Shown piece after piece: positions 47,880 through 56,255 of a DNA stretch of 64,000 bases. The stretch lies in the NCBI RefSeq assembly GCF_007828835.1, contig NZ_VIVL01000008.1, forward strand, positions 186,001-250,000. The letters are read 5' to 3'. A program made the translations under genes and the position numbers. Position 1 is the stretch's first letter. Every line of letters starts with the position of its first letter. This DNA comes from Variovorax beijingensis. Its GTDB lineage: Bacteria > Pseudomonadota > Gammaproteobacteria > Burkholderiales > Burkholderiaceae_C. Under the pieces are notes generated by a model, which worked only from the letters and a program-made list of their open reading frames with translations, was not told the DNA's origin and did not search any database.

Positions 47880-49327
47880 CATGCCAGGTCGAACACCGCA
47901 ATCGACTCGACGTGCGCCGTGTGCGGGAACATGTTGATCACCCCCGCGAACGTGCAGCGATAGCCGGCCTGGTGCACCAGCAGGCCGGCATCCCGCGCCA
48001 GGGTGGAGGGGTTGCAGCTCACGTAGACGATGCGCTTGGGCGGCGCCCAGCCATCGGTTCGCAGTTCGGGCTGCAGGTGCAGGTCGGCCATGGCCTTGGC
48101 CAGCGCGAAGGCGCCCTCTCGCGGCGGGTCAACCAGCCACTTGTCGGCACGGCCATCGGCCACCAGCATGGCGGGGGTCATTTCGAAGAGGTTGCGCGCC
48201 ACGAATCGCGTCGCCGACAGCGCCCGCCGGGCGGCGGTGGCAGGCTGGTTCTTCCTGAAGTTGTCGCTCGCGCGCGCGACCAGGGTGTCGCTGCCCTCGA
48301 TGCCCAGGACTTCGCGCGCACGGCTGGCCAGCGGCAGGGTGAAGTTGCCCAGGCCGCAGAACCAGTCGATCACGCGCTCGTCGGCCTGCACGTCGAGCAG
48401 GCGCAGCGCCTTTCCCACCAGGGCACGGTTGATGTGCGGATTGACCTGCGTGAAATCGGTGGGCTTGAACGGCATCGTCACACCGAACTGGGGCAGTTCG
48501 TAGGACAGCGGCATGCCACCTTCTTCGAGCAGCTTCACCGTGTCCGGCCCCTTGGCCTGCAGCCACCATTGGACGCCGGCGTTCTGCGCCGCAAAGTCCT
48601 TCAGGCGGCCGATGTCCGCATTGGAGAGCGGCTCCAGGTGCCTCAGCACCAAGGCGATCGTGCCGAGCGAGGTGGTACCGGGCGCATCGCCGCAAGCGAG
48701 TTCGATCTGCGGGCAGGTTTCTCGGGCGTCCAGCGAACCGATCAATGCGCGCAAGGGCATCAGCATGTCGCTGACCTGCTTGGGCAGCACCGGGCATACC
48801 TGCATGTCGGCGAGATACCGGCTCTTGCGCTCATGGAAGCCGATCAGCACGGTCTCCTTCTTGACCACATGGCGCACTGAAAGCCGCGCACGGTAGCGGT
48901 AGTGCCAGGCCGGGCCTTCCAGCGGCCGCAGCACGTTGTCGGGCCGCACCTTGCCGAGGTGCCACAGGTTGTCCTCGAGGGCGCGCTGCTTCACCGCAAC
49001 CTGCGCCGCCTCGTCCAGATGCTGCATCTTGCAGCCGCCGCACGCACCGGTATGCAAACCGAAATGCGGGCAGCCAGGCCGAACCCGCTGCGACGATTCG
49101 CGCCGGATGGCCGTGACCGTGCCCTGCTCCCAGTTGTTCTTGCGGCGATGAACGTTGAACTGCACTTCTTCGAAAGGTAGAGCGCCTTCGATGAACACGA
49201 CCATGCCTTCGGCGTTGTGCGCCACGCCTTGCGCGTCGAGGTCGAGCGACTCGACCTTGAGCCATTCGCCCGCCGCGGTTGCCGGGGTTTTCGCGGGGAC
49301 TTTCTTTTCTTCGATGGATTCCGTCAT
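47879..49327 (-). CDS. rlmD: 23S rRNA (uracil-1939-C5)-methyltransferase RlmD
   Basis: A 482-residue RumA/RlmD-type enzyme. The N-terminal TRAM-like domain is followed by iron-sulfur cysteines in CPHFGLHTGACGGCKMQHLD and VCPVLP. The SAM domain has VIDWFCGLGNFTLPLA and the catalytic cysteine lies in YVSCNPSTLARD. It is longer than E. coli RlmD mainly by an N-terminal extension. RlmC-type enzymes are the alternative, but the cluster and TRAM pattern favour RlmD. Confidence 0.9.
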   Translation of the reverse strand: MTESIEEKKVPAKTPATAAGEWLKVESLDLDAQGVAHNAEGMVVFIEGALPFEEVQFNVHRRKNNWEQGTVTAIRRESSQRVRPGCPHFGLHTGACGGCKMQHLDEAAQVAVKQRALEDNLWHLGKVRPDNVLRPLEGPAWHYRYRARLSVRHVVKKETVLIGFHERKSRYLADMQVCPVLPKQVSDMLMPLRALIGSLDARETCPQIELACGDAPGTTSLGTIALVLRHLEPLSNADIGRLKDFAAQNAGVQWWLQAKGPDTVKLLEEGGMPLSYELPQFGVTMPFKPTDFTQVNPHINRALVGKALRLLDVQADERVIDWFCGLGNFTLPLASRAREVLGIEGSDTLVARASDNFRKNQPATAARRALSATRFVARNLFEMTPAMLVADGRADKWLVDPPREGAFALAKAMADLHLQPELRTDGWAPPKRIVYVSCNPSTLARDAGLLVHQAGYRCTFAGVINMFPHTAHVESIAVFDLA

Positions 49328-49380
49328 CCCCCGATTGTCTCAGCGCCGGCCCGGCCCTCCGCGGCCACGGCAAACCCCCG

Positions 49381-50373
49381 CTAGAACAAGGCGTCGCGCC
49401 CCACGCCGGAACGGGTCAGCTGGCGCCGCATCTTGGCCAGCGCCTCGTTCTGGATCTGCCTCACGCGCTCACGCGTCAGCCCGAGGCGCACGCTCAGCAC
49501 TTCGAGCGTCTCGGGCTCGCGGTCGTGCAGGCCGTAGCGGCCCTCCAGCACCTCGCGCTCGCGCGCGTCGAGGGCGTGGACCCATTGATCGAGCAGGCGC
49601 GCGACCTCGTGGGTGTGCGTGACGTCGGTCGGATCGCCCTGCCCGTCGTCGGACGCCACGGTATCGGCCAGGGTGAAGCCTTCGTCTCCGTGCGCATCGC
49701 CGGCATCCAGCGAACGCGGCGCTTCGGCCAGCGCCAGCAGTTCCGCGACCGCCTGCACGTCCAGCCCCAGAAATGCGGCGACATCCTCCACGCGCACGCC
49801 GTCGGGCCGATGCGCCAGGAACTCGGCATCGCCTTCGAGCGTGCGGCGGGCCCGCAGCACCTGCTGCAGTTCACGCACCACATGCACCGGCAGGCGGATG
49901 GCACGCGCCTGGGTCAATACGGCGCGCTCGACCGACTGGCGGATCCACCAGGTTGCATAGGTGGAAAAGCGAAAGCCCCGTTCGGGTTCGAACTTGGTGA
50001 TGGCGTGCATCAGGCCGAGATTGCCTTCCTCGATGAGGTCGGAAAGCGGTACGCCCCGGCCCAGATAGGCCTTGGCGATGTTCACAACCAGCCTCAGGTT
50101 GTGCTCGATCATCGATTGCCGCGCTGCAAAGTCGCCGGCGCGCGCGGCGCATGCGGCCTGGTATTCCTCTTCGGGCGTGAAGAGCTCGGTACGCCGCACC
50201 TGGCGCAGGTAGATCGTCAGGGCATCGGCGCCTTCGCCGCCGGGCGAATCGGTTGCGGCAATCAGGTCTGCAGCAGGCTTCGCAGGCGAGCCCTGCGGGC
50301 CGCTCTCTACAGCCCTGCCCCGGCCCACCGGCCGACGCACGGGCAGTGCGCGACGGGGGCTGGAAGCGGCCAT
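49381..50373 (-). CDS. rpoS: RNA polymerase sigma factor RpoS
   Basis: A 330-residue sigma-70 family factor. Region 2 contains SMIEHNLRLVVNIAKAYLGR and FRFSTYATWWIRQSVERA. Region 3 includes PVHVVRELQQVLRARRTLEG. Region 4 has TLEVLSVRLGLTRERVRQIQ. No long region 1.1 is present, and the order surE-pcm-nlpD-rpoS is diagnostic for the stationary-phase sigma factor. The first 50 residues are low-complexity Arg/Ala/Pro. It starts four bases after the nlpD stop, but a promoter inside nlpD is common. Confidence 0.95.
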   Translation of the reverse strand: MAASSPRRALPVRRPVGRGRAVESGPQGSPAKPAADLIAATDSPGGEGADALTIYLRQVRRTELFTPEEEYQAACAARAGDFAARQSMIEHNLRLVVNIAKAYLGRGVPLSDLIEEGNLGLMHAITKFEPERGFRFSTYATWWIRQSVERAVLTQARAIRLPVHVVRELQQVLRARRTLEGDAEFLAHRPDGVRVEDVAAFLGLDVQAVAELLALAEAPRSLDAGDAHGDEGFTLADTVASDDGQGDPTDVTHTHEVARLLDQWVHALDAREREVLEGRYGLHDREPETLEVLSVRLGLTRERVRQIQNEALAKMRRQLTRSGVGRDALF

Positions 50374-50377
50374 GGCA

Positions 50378-51271
50378 TCACCGGCTCGGCAAGTAGCGCG
50401 CCGGGTCGACGGGCTTGCCCTGGCGGCGGATTTCGAAATGCAGCTTGACGCGGTCGGCGTCGCTGTTGCCCATCTCGGCGATCTTCTGGCCCTTTTGCAC
50501 CGACTGGTCCTCCTTCACGAGCAGCGTCTGGTTGTGCGCATAGGCCGTGAGGTAGGTGTTGTTGTGCTTCAGGATGATCAGGTTGCCATAGCCGCGCAAA
50601 CCTGCACCGGCGTAGACCACGCGGCCGTCGGCAGCCGCGAGGACGGCATCGCCCGCCTTGCCGCCGATGTCGAAGCCCTTGTTCTTGGCGTCGTCGAACC
50701 CCGCGAGCAGCGTGCCGTGCGCCGGCCAGATCCAGCCGAGGTCCTCGTCGCCCGAGCTTGCTGCGGGCGCCGATGGCGACGCCGTGACCGGCGGCTTGCC
50801 GACCGCGGCACTGGCGGGCGCTGCAGGCACCACCGCCGACGGCGGCGTGACCGGCTTGGTCACCACGCCCTCGGAAGAAGGAGCAGGCGCGGTTGCGACA
50901 GAGGCAGCCGGTCCCACCGGCGGCACCACGCGCAGCACCTGTCCGACTTCGATCAGGTCGGGATTTTCAAGATTGTTCCAGCGAACGATGTTCTGCCAGC
51001 TCTGGCCGGTTTCGTTTCCGATGCGGCGAATCGTGTCGCCGGGCCGTACTGCGTAATAGCCGGGCTTGCCATAGTTCTCGATGCCTGGAAGCGGCTTGCC
51101 CGAAGCATCGGTGGTGATGAGCGGGCCACCGGGTGCCGCATTGGGCGCACGCGTCATCGTGCCCCGGTCTTCGACCGGTGCCGGCCCTCGCGGTGCGGCG
51201 CAGCCCGCGATCACGAGCACAACTGCCAACGTGATACCAGCGCACCAACTCCGATTGCCAAAACCCTGCAT
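50378..51271 (-). CDS. nlpD: NlpD-type lipoprotein with LysM and degenerate M23 domain
   Basis: A 297-residue lipoprotein. The lipobox is VIAGC (signal VVLVIAG). A LysM domain (YYAVRPGDTIRRIGNETGQS, then WQNIVRWNN) binds peptidoglycan, followed by an Ala/Pro linker and a LytM/M23 domain. There the usual metal histidine is Asn (NKGFDIGG) and the HxH motif reads KLHFEI, so it is probably not a peptidase but an amidase activator like E. coli NlpD. GAAGGAAC precedes the ATG; a TTG five codons earlier is possible. Confidence 0.93.
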   Translation of the reverse strand: MQGFGNRSWCAGITLAVVLVIAGCAAPRGPAPVEDRGTMTRAPNAAPGGPLITTDASGKPLPGIENYGKPGYYAVRPGDTIRRIGNETGQSWQNIVRWNNLENPDLIEVGQVLRVVPPVGPAASVATAPAPSSEGVVTKPVTPPSAVVPAAPASAAVGKPPVTASPSAPAASSGDEDLGWIWPAHGTLLAGFDDAKNKGFDIGGKAGDAVLAAADGRVVYAGAGLRGYGNLIILKHNNTYLTAYAHNQTLLVKEDQSVQKGQKIAEMGNSDADRVKLHFEIRRQGKPVDPARYLPSR

Positions 51272-51282
51272 TTGTTGTTCCT

Positions 51283-52056
51283 TCAAGCGATGCCCGATTT
51301 TAGGGGGACAAAGTGAACCGCCTCAAGAATGCGGCGCTCGAGTCCACGGGCGGTTTTGTCAATGACGACGAGCGCCTGCCCGCCGCCCGCCGAGCGCGTG
51401 GGCGCCACGATGCGTCCGCCGACGGCGAGTTGCTCGATCCAGGCCTGCGGCACCGCCTCGCCGCCTGCCGCGGCGATGATGCCGGCGTAAGGCGCACCCT
51501 TGGCATAGCCGACCATGCCGTCGCCCAGCATCAGATGAACCGTGGCCAGCCGGAAGTGCCGCAGGTTGGCGCGCGCGCGTTCGTGCAGTCCGCGCAGGCG
51601 CTCAATGCTGTAGACCTCCGTGGCCACGTGGTTCAGCACCGCGGCCTGGTAGCCGCAGCCGGTGCCGATTTCCAGCACGCGGCCGAGACGGTCCTGCGGC
51701 TTGCCGGCCAATGCGGGCGCCCCCAGCAGGAGCTCGATCATGCGGGCCACCACGCTCGGCTTGGAGATGGTCTGGCCCAGCCCGATCGGCAGGCTCGTGT
51801 CTTCATAGGCCTGGTTGACGAGCGCGCTGTCGACGAAGAGATGCCGCTCGACCGCGCTCAGCGCGCGCAGCACGCGCGCATCGGCAATGCCTTGGGCAGC
51901 GAGCTTCTGCACCATGCGCGCCCGCACGGCGTCGGAGGCCATCGAAGGCGTGGCCGGCACCATCGGCTTGGCAGGCACGGCGGGCAGGCGCCCGCGCGTG
52001 GCGGCCGAGGCGGTGGGTGTCAGGCGAACCGGGAATCCAGGCCGTTGCGTGGCCAT
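51283..52056 (-). CDS. pcm: protein-L-isoaspartate O-methyltransferase
   Basis: A 257-residue SAM methyltransferase. LGQTISKPSVVARMIELLLG and VLEIGTGCGYQAAVLNHVA are the family motifs. The first 35 residues are an Arg/Ala/Pro extension before the catalytic domain. It starts repair of isoaspartyl residues in aged proteins. The ATG lies just after the surE stop; a TTG overlapping that stop is the other option. Part of surE-pcm-nlpD-rpoS. Confidence 0.94.
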   Translation of the reverse strand: MATQRPGFPVRLTPTASAATRGRLPAVPAKPMVPATPSMASDAVRARMVQKLAAQGIADARVLRALSAVERHLFVDSALVNQAYEDTSLPIGLGQTISKPSVVARMIELLLGAPALAGKPQDRLGRVLEIGTGCGYQAAVLNHVATEVYSIERLRGLHERARANLRHFRLATVHLMLGDGMVGYAKGAPYAGIIAAAGGEAVPQAWIEQLAVGGRIVAPTRSAGGGQALVVIDKTARGLERRILEAVHFVPLKSGIA

Positions 52057-52058
52057 GC

Positions 52059-52817
52059 TCAATTACCGAGACGGGCAACCGTCTCGCGCCACTGGCCCAG
52101 GTTGGCATGGTCGGTCAGGTCGATCTGCAGCGGCGTCAGCGCAATGTGGCCGGCGGCGGTGGCATGGAAGTCGGTGCCCTCGCCGCTGTCCTTGGCGCCT
52201 CCGGCACCTGCAATCCAGTACATCGTCTCGCCCCGCGGGCTTTCCTGAGTGATGACTTTCTCCGCCGAATGGCGCCGGCCCAGCCGGCAAACCTGGATCG
52301 GCTTGAGCTCGTCGAGCGGCCGGTTCGGAACGTTCACGTTGAGCAGGAAGGCGCCGCCGTCCAGCATGCGCTCGCGCTCGATCTGCTGCACCAGGCGCCG
52401 GGCCACCTGCGCGGCCGCGTCGACATGCGCCCAGCCCTTCTCGATCTGCGAGAACGCGATGGCGGGGATGCCGAACAGATAGGCCTCCATGGCCGCACCC
52501 ACGGTGCCGGAGTAGATGGTGTCGTCGCCCATGTTGGCGCCGTTGTTGATGCCGGAGACCACCAGGTCGGGCCGGTAGCCGAGCAGCCCCTTGAGCGCGA
52601 TGTGAACGCAATCGGCCGGCGTGCCTGTCACGTAGCGAAAACCGTTGTGCGCCTTGTGCACGTAGAGCGGCGCCGCCAGCGTGAGGGCATTCGACTTGGC
52701 GCTGTTGTTGTGCTCGGGTGCAACCACCTCGACGTCCGCGATGTCTTTCAATGCGTCGTGCAATGCGACGATGCCCGGCGCCTGAAAACCATCGTCGTTG
52801 GAAATAAGTATCTTCAT
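52059..52817 (-). CDS. surE: 5'/3'-nucleotidase SurE
   Basis: A 252-residue phosphatase. MKILISNDDGFQAPGI contains the metal-binding Asp pair; VVSGINNGANMGDDTIYSGT and GTPADCVHIAL are typical. It dephosphorylates nucleoside monophosphates and short polyphosphate in stationary phase or stress. It is the first gene of the rpoS operon and divergent from the quinone oxidoreductase gene. Confidence 0.96.
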   Translation of the reverse strand: MKILISNDDGFQAPGIVALHDALKDIADVEVVAPEHNNSAKSNALTLAAPLYVHKAHNGFRYVTGTPADCVHIALKGLLGYRPDLVVSGINNGANMGDDTIYSGTVGAAMEAYLFGIPAIAFSQIEKGWAHVDAAAQVARRLVQQIERERMLDGGAFLLNVNVPNRPLDELKPIQVCRLGRRHSAEKVITQESPRGETMYWIAGAGGAKDSGEGTDFHATAAGHIALTPLQIDLTDHANLGQWRETVARLGN

Positions 52818-52945
52818 GGTGCTTTTCAGTGCCCGGATTGTAGGCGCCGCGTGCGTCGCAGCAGGGACAACGGCGCCCTGCCGCGCCCCCTATCATCGCC
52901 TCGCATTCATTGCCCACACACGACTGATTCAAAGGAGACCCGAGC

Positions 52946-53932
52946 ATGCACGCATGGCTTTGCGAAAACCCCACCGGCGTCGATGCGCTGACCTGGAAGG
53001 AACTGCCGACGCCGGCGCCGGGTCCGGGCCAGGTGCTGATCGAAATCAGGGCCGCCAGCCTCAACTTCCCCGATCTGCTGATCGTGCAGAACAAATACCA
53101 GATCAAGCCGACGCTGCCGTTCGTGCCCGGTTCGGAATACGCCGGCGTCGTCCAGGCGGTGGGCGAAGGCGTCACCCACCTGAAGGTCGGCCAGAACGTG
53201 GCGTGTCTCTCGGGCACGGGCGGCTTCGCAACCCACACGCTGGCGCCGGCGGCGCTGTGCATGCCGCTGCCCGAAGGCTTCGGCCATGTCGACGCGGCGG
53301 CGTTCATCATGATCTATGCCACCTCGTGGCATGCGCTGATGGACCGCGCACAACTCAAGGCCGGTGAAACCGTGCTCGTGCTCGGTGCAGCAGGCGGCGT
53401 GGGCACCGCCGCCATTCAAATCGCAAAGGCGGCAGGCGCCAAAGTGATTGCGGCGGCTTCTACCGACGAGAAATGCGAACTCTGCCGCTCCATTGGCGCC
53501 GACGCCACGATCAACTACACCACGCATGCGCTTCCAGGCGGCTTTCGCGATGCCATCAAGGCCGCGACCGACGGCAAAGGCCCCGATGTCATTTACGACC
53601 CGGTGGGCGGTGATTTCGCCGAGCCTGCATTTCGCTCGATTGCATGGCGCGGACGCTATTTGGTGGTCGGCTTTGCCTCCGGGCCGATTCCCTCGCTGCC
53701 ATTGAACCTCACGCTGTTGAAAGGCGCTTCCCTGGTCGGCGTGTTCTGGGGCGATTTCGCCAAGCGCGAGCCCAAGGCCAATGCACAAATGATGGCCGAA
53801 TTGGCGCACTGGTACGGGCAGGGAAAGATCAAGCCCGTGATCGACAGCACGATGCAGATGTCACAATTGAAAGCCGCCTATGCCCACATGGGATCGCGCG
53901 GCGTCAAAGGAAAACTCGTGATGGTGAACTGA
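52946..53932 (+). CDS. NADPH:quinone oxidoreductase family protein
   Basis: A 328-residue medium-chain dehydrogenase/reductase without catalytic zinc ligands. The GroES-like N-domain contains VLIEIRAASLNFPDLLI and FVPGSEYAGVVQAVGEG, and the Rossmann domain has LGAAGGVGTAAIQIAKAAGA. Members reduce quinones or act on enoyl compounds with NADPH. AAAGGAGA lies upstream of the ATG. Its transcript ends at the perfect hairpin shared with the H-NS gene. Confidence 0.9.
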   Translation: MHAWLCENPTGVDALTWKELPTPAPGPGQVLIEIRAASLNFPDLLIVQNKYQIKPTLPFVPGSEYAGVVQAVGEGVTHLKVGQNVACLSGTGGFATHTLAPAALCMPLPEGFGHVDAAAFIMIYATSWHALMDRAQLKAGETVLVLGAAGGVGTAAIQIAKAAGAKVIAAASTDEKCELCRSIGADATINYTTHALPGGFRDAIKAATDGKGPDVIYDPVGGDFAEPAFRSIAWRGRYLVVGFASGPIPSLPLNLTLLKGASLVGVFWGDFAKREPKANAQMMAELAHWYGQGKIKPVIDSTMQMSQLKAAYAHMGSRGVKGKLVMVN

Positions 53933-53959
53933 GTGCCGCGGGTTTGCCCGGATTCGCAC

Positions 53960-53997
53960 CCAATAAAAAAGCCCGCATCCGCGGGCTTTTTTATTGG
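53960..53997. terminator. bidirectional terminator, 17-bp perfect stem
   Basis: The arms run CCAATAAAAAAGCCCGC and its exact complement around a four-base loop, with six T/A flanking the GC core on each side. It lies between the convergent oxidoreductase and H-NS genes. Confidence 0.92.
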
Positions 53998-54017
53998 CCA
54001 GTGGCCCGCTTCGGCGC

Positions 54018-54362
54018 TTACTTGATCTCGAACTCGGAAAGCGACTTGCCCGCGGCCAGTGCCTCGGTCACCCAACGCGGCTTGCGGCCGCGGCCGCCAG
54101 ACCAGGTTTCGCCGGTTGGACCACGGTATTTGGCTGCTGCCTTGACCGCGGGAACCCCTGCGCTGCGCTTGACCGAGCCGCCGCGTGCACTGAGTTTCAG
54201 GTCCGACGCGGTCAGGCCGTATTCAGCGATCTTCCGGCGCACATCTTCAATCACGCCTGCGCGCTCTTGGTTGCGAAGGTCTTCGGCCTGCTTGCGCAAT
54301 TGCGCAATCTGCTCGTCGTACTTCTTGATCTGGGAATTGATATCGGCAAGGGTCGAAGCCAT
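54018..54362 (-). CDS. H-NS family nucleoid protein
   Basis: A 114-residue protein. The N-terminal coiled-coil oligomerisation region is ADINSQIKKYDEQIAQLRKQ onward. The C-terminal DNA-binding motif is YRGPTGETWSGGRGRKPRWV, typical of the Burkholderiales H-NS type (BpH3-like). It silences AT-rich DNA and bridges the nucleoid. AGGAGT precedes the ATG and a good promoter lies upstream. Confidence 0.93.
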   Translation of the reverse strand: MASTLADINSQIKKYDEQIAQLRKQAEDLRNQERAGVIEDVRRKIAEYGLTASDLKLSARGGSVKRSAGVPAVKAAAKYRGPTGETWSGGRGRKPRWVTEALAAGKSLSEFEIK

Positions 54363-54394
54363 TGTTGGACTCCTGAAAATTGGAAACGGGGCGG

Positions 54395-54422
54395 ATTTTA
54401 ATTCAATTCCAATTTATTACAA
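54395..54422 (-). promoter_or_regulatory. promoter of the H-NS family gene
   Basis: On the minus strand TTGTAA and TAAAAT are separated by 16 bases in a short AT-rich patch that itself resembles an H-NS target. The -10 lies 32 bases before the ATG. Confidence 0.65.
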
Positions 54423-54553
54423 GCGGGCCGTTGCGGGAAAATTGAGGGCCCTGCGCCAGGTTTGCGGCAACGCACAATGCAGCGCGCACCGGTTTGGACG
54501 CTTTTTATGAAGCCAAAGGAAGAGTGCTGCGCCAGCGGCAAGAGCCGAAAATG

Positions 54554-54579
54554 ACAACGCCGGGCTGGCCCGGCGTTGT
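54554..54579 (-). terminator. hairpin downstream of tRNA-His
   Basis: ACAACGCCGGGC and GCCCGGCGTTGT form a perfect 12-pair stem with a two-base loop, followed on the minus strand by CATTTTC. It starts 46 bases after the tRNA 3' end and may end its transcript; the T-run is short. Confidence 0.55.
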
Positions 54580-54624
54580 GTTCCCGTGGACGCTATTGCG
54601 CAATAGCAGTCGGGAAAGATGTTT

Positions 54625-54700
54625 TGGGGTGGCTGATGGGACTCGAACCCACGACGACCAGAATCACAATCTGGGACTCTACCAGCTGAGCTACAGCCAC
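54625..54700 (-). tRNA. tRNA-His (GTG anticodon)
   Basis: The minus strand folds as a full cloverleaf. The acceptor GTGGCTG pairs with CAGCCAC, the D-arm is GCTCAGCTGGTAGAGT, and the anticodon loop is ATTGTGAT with anticodon GTG. The T-loop is GGTTCGAGTCC. The discriminator is C, CCA is encoded, and the base before the acceptor is G, giving the G-1:C73 pair specific to tRNA-His. Confidence 0.97.
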
Positions 54701-54775
54701 CGCAGAGCCTTCAATTGTAGCGGCAAAAACCCCGGTTTTCGCCACCGGGGCATCCGAACGGGCCTGAAATTCTTC

Positions 54776-55408
54776 TCAACCCGTGGCGAGGGGCCCGGCC
54801 GGGGCTGTCTTCTTGATCTTGATCGAGCCATCCGGCCTTTCGCAGGTGCCGATCAGCAGGCCGCTCGCGAGCGCGTGCTTCCGCAGGGCGTCGAACACCT
54901 CGTCCCGGCCTGGCGCCGCGGAAAACGCGGGCATGCCGTCGAGCGCGAACAGCTGGAAGGCGTAGCGGTGAGCGCCGTGTCCCGGGGGCGGATCGGGAGG
55001 CAGCCAGGCGGCCTGCAGCCCGGAGTTGCGACCCACGTGCAAACCGGCGGCGCCGGCATTGTCCCGGCTCGGGATGGCCGCTTCGTCGAGCTTGCCCTCG
55101 GTCGGCCGCAGCCCGACGACGATGGCATGCACGAGCGGATTCGGCGTGGGCGAATCGGCGTCCTCGACCACCAGCACCAGCGATCCGGTGCCCGCCGGAA
55201 GCCCGGCCCATTGCAGCGGCGGCGACAGGCCTTCTCCATCGGCCGTATGGCGCGACGGCAAGGGCGCGTGGTCCGCGAAAGCAACGCTGCTCAAGGCGAT
55301 CGACGCCATGCCCTGCCGCATGCCCAGCGTATTGAAGACGATCTTGTCCAGGCCCGCGCGCATTCCCTGCAGCGCGTGGCCGATGACTTCAGGCAGTTTT
55401 TCCAGCAT
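54776..55408 (-). CDS. YbhB/YbcL family Raf kinase inhibitor-like protein (PEBP)
   Basis: A 210-residue PEBP-fold protein. SPPLQWAGLPAGTGSLVLVV, then EDADSPTPNPLVHAIVVG and GHGAHRYAFQLFALD are the ligand-pocket motifs. The start MLEKLPEVIG was chosen; an upstream extension seems noncoding. The C-terminus RPDGSIKIKKTAPAG is basic. No signal peptide is seen. The role of bacterial PEBPs is largely unknown. Confidence 0.85.
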   Translation of the reverse strand: MLEKLPEVIGHALQGMRAGLDKIVFNTLGMRQGMASIALSSVAFADHAPLPSRHTADGEGLSPPLQWAGLPAGTGSLVLVVEDADSPTPNPLVHAIVVGLRPTEGKLDEAAIPSRDNAGAAGLHVGRNSGLQAAWLPPDPPPGHGAHRYAFQLFALDGMPAFSAAPGRDEVFDALRKHALASGLLIGTCERPDGSIKIKKTAPAGPLATG

Positions 55409-55625
55409 GGTCCCGGTATAGCGCTGCGCCGCGAAGCACCCTGTAGGACGCAGCAGCAACCAGGACATGGCCGTCTGCGCCAAAGTTCTCGGACATCGAG
55501 CCCGATGTGATTCAGCCGGCTTCGGCGATCGCGTTGCTCCGCTATCATGAGCGCCGCTTGCTTCGACGGTTCGCGCGTTCCCCAGCGACCGCCACTTTCC
55601 ATTTCACCGCCAAAGGAATTTCTTC

Positions 55626-55874
55626 ATGAGCATCGTCTGGACCATCCTGATCGGGTTCATCGTGGGTCTGGTGGCGCGGGCCGTCAAGCCGGGCGACGAT
55701 TCCGCCGGCTTCATCGTGACCACGCTGATCGGCGTGGCAGGTTCCTTGATCGTGACCTATGTCGGCCAGGCGCTCGGCTGGTACACCGCGGGCCAGGGTG
55801 CGGGCTTCATTGCCTCGGTGCTCGGCGCGATCGTGCTGCTGATCCTGTACGGCCTGATCAAGCGCAAGAGCTGA
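55626..55874 (+). CDS. GlsB/YeaQ/YmgE family stress-response membrane protein
   Basis: An 82-residue protein of three hydrophobic segments. MSIVWTILIGFIVGLVARAV is the first, then the loop KPGDDSAGF, then IVTTLIGVAGSLIVTYVGQ and GFIASVLGAIVLLILYGLI. This is the transglycosylase-associated/GlsB family, induced in general stress in several bacteria. AAGGAATTTCTTC precedes the ATG. The terminal KRK is probably cytoplasmic. Confidence 0.9.
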   Translation: MSIVWTILIGFIVGLVARAVKPGDDSAGFIVTTLIGVAGSLIVTYVGQALGWYTAGQGAGFIASVLGAIVLLILYGLIKRKS

Positions 55875-55895
55875 CCCGGCCGGCAGTGCGGATCG

Positions 55896-56228
55896 ATGCC
55901 GCGCAAACCACGGGCCACGCACCACGTCTACGTGGTCGAACTCGATGACCGCGTCTGGAACCATGGCCGGTTCAGGCGCGCGAATCCCGACTACCAGCTC
56001 GGCAAGCCCTTCGTCTACGTGGGAATGACCGGGCTGGACCCCGACATCCGCTTCGACAAGCACAAGGCCGGCATCCAGGCCAACAGCTTCGTCCAGGCCT
56101 TCGGCCTCAGGCTGCTGCCTGCGCTCTACGAACGCTACAACCCGATGAGCTACGAGGATGCACGATCGATGGAGGTCGAGCTCGGCATCGCGCTGCGCAG
56201 GAGCGGCTACGGCGTCTGGCAGGCCTGA
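55896..56228 (+). CDS. hypothetical protein with GIY-YIG-like pattern
   Basis: A 110-residue protein. HVYVVELDD and, 25 residues later, FVYVGMTGLDPDIRFDKHKA resemble the two strands and following Arg/His helix of the GIY-YIG nuclease fold. RSMEVELGIALRRSGYGVWQ could supply the metal-binding Glu. The match is by pattern only and the middle Asn-containing motif is not obvious. It lies 21 bases after the GlsB-like gene. No other clue to function. Confidence 0.6.
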   Translation: MPRKPRATHHVYVVELDDRVWNHGRFRRANPDYQLGKPFVYVGMTGLDPDIRFDKHKAGIQANSFVQAFGLRLLPALYERYNPMSYEDARSMEVELGIALRRSGYGVWQA

Positions 56229-56255
56229 GGCCGATCGTGCCCCTGCACCGGGGCC

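Noticed and set aside
54507..54554. 15-residue ORF rich in Cys and Lys upstream of the H-NS gene
   Set aside because: No ribosome site, very short, and it runs into the hairpin downstream of tRNA-His.
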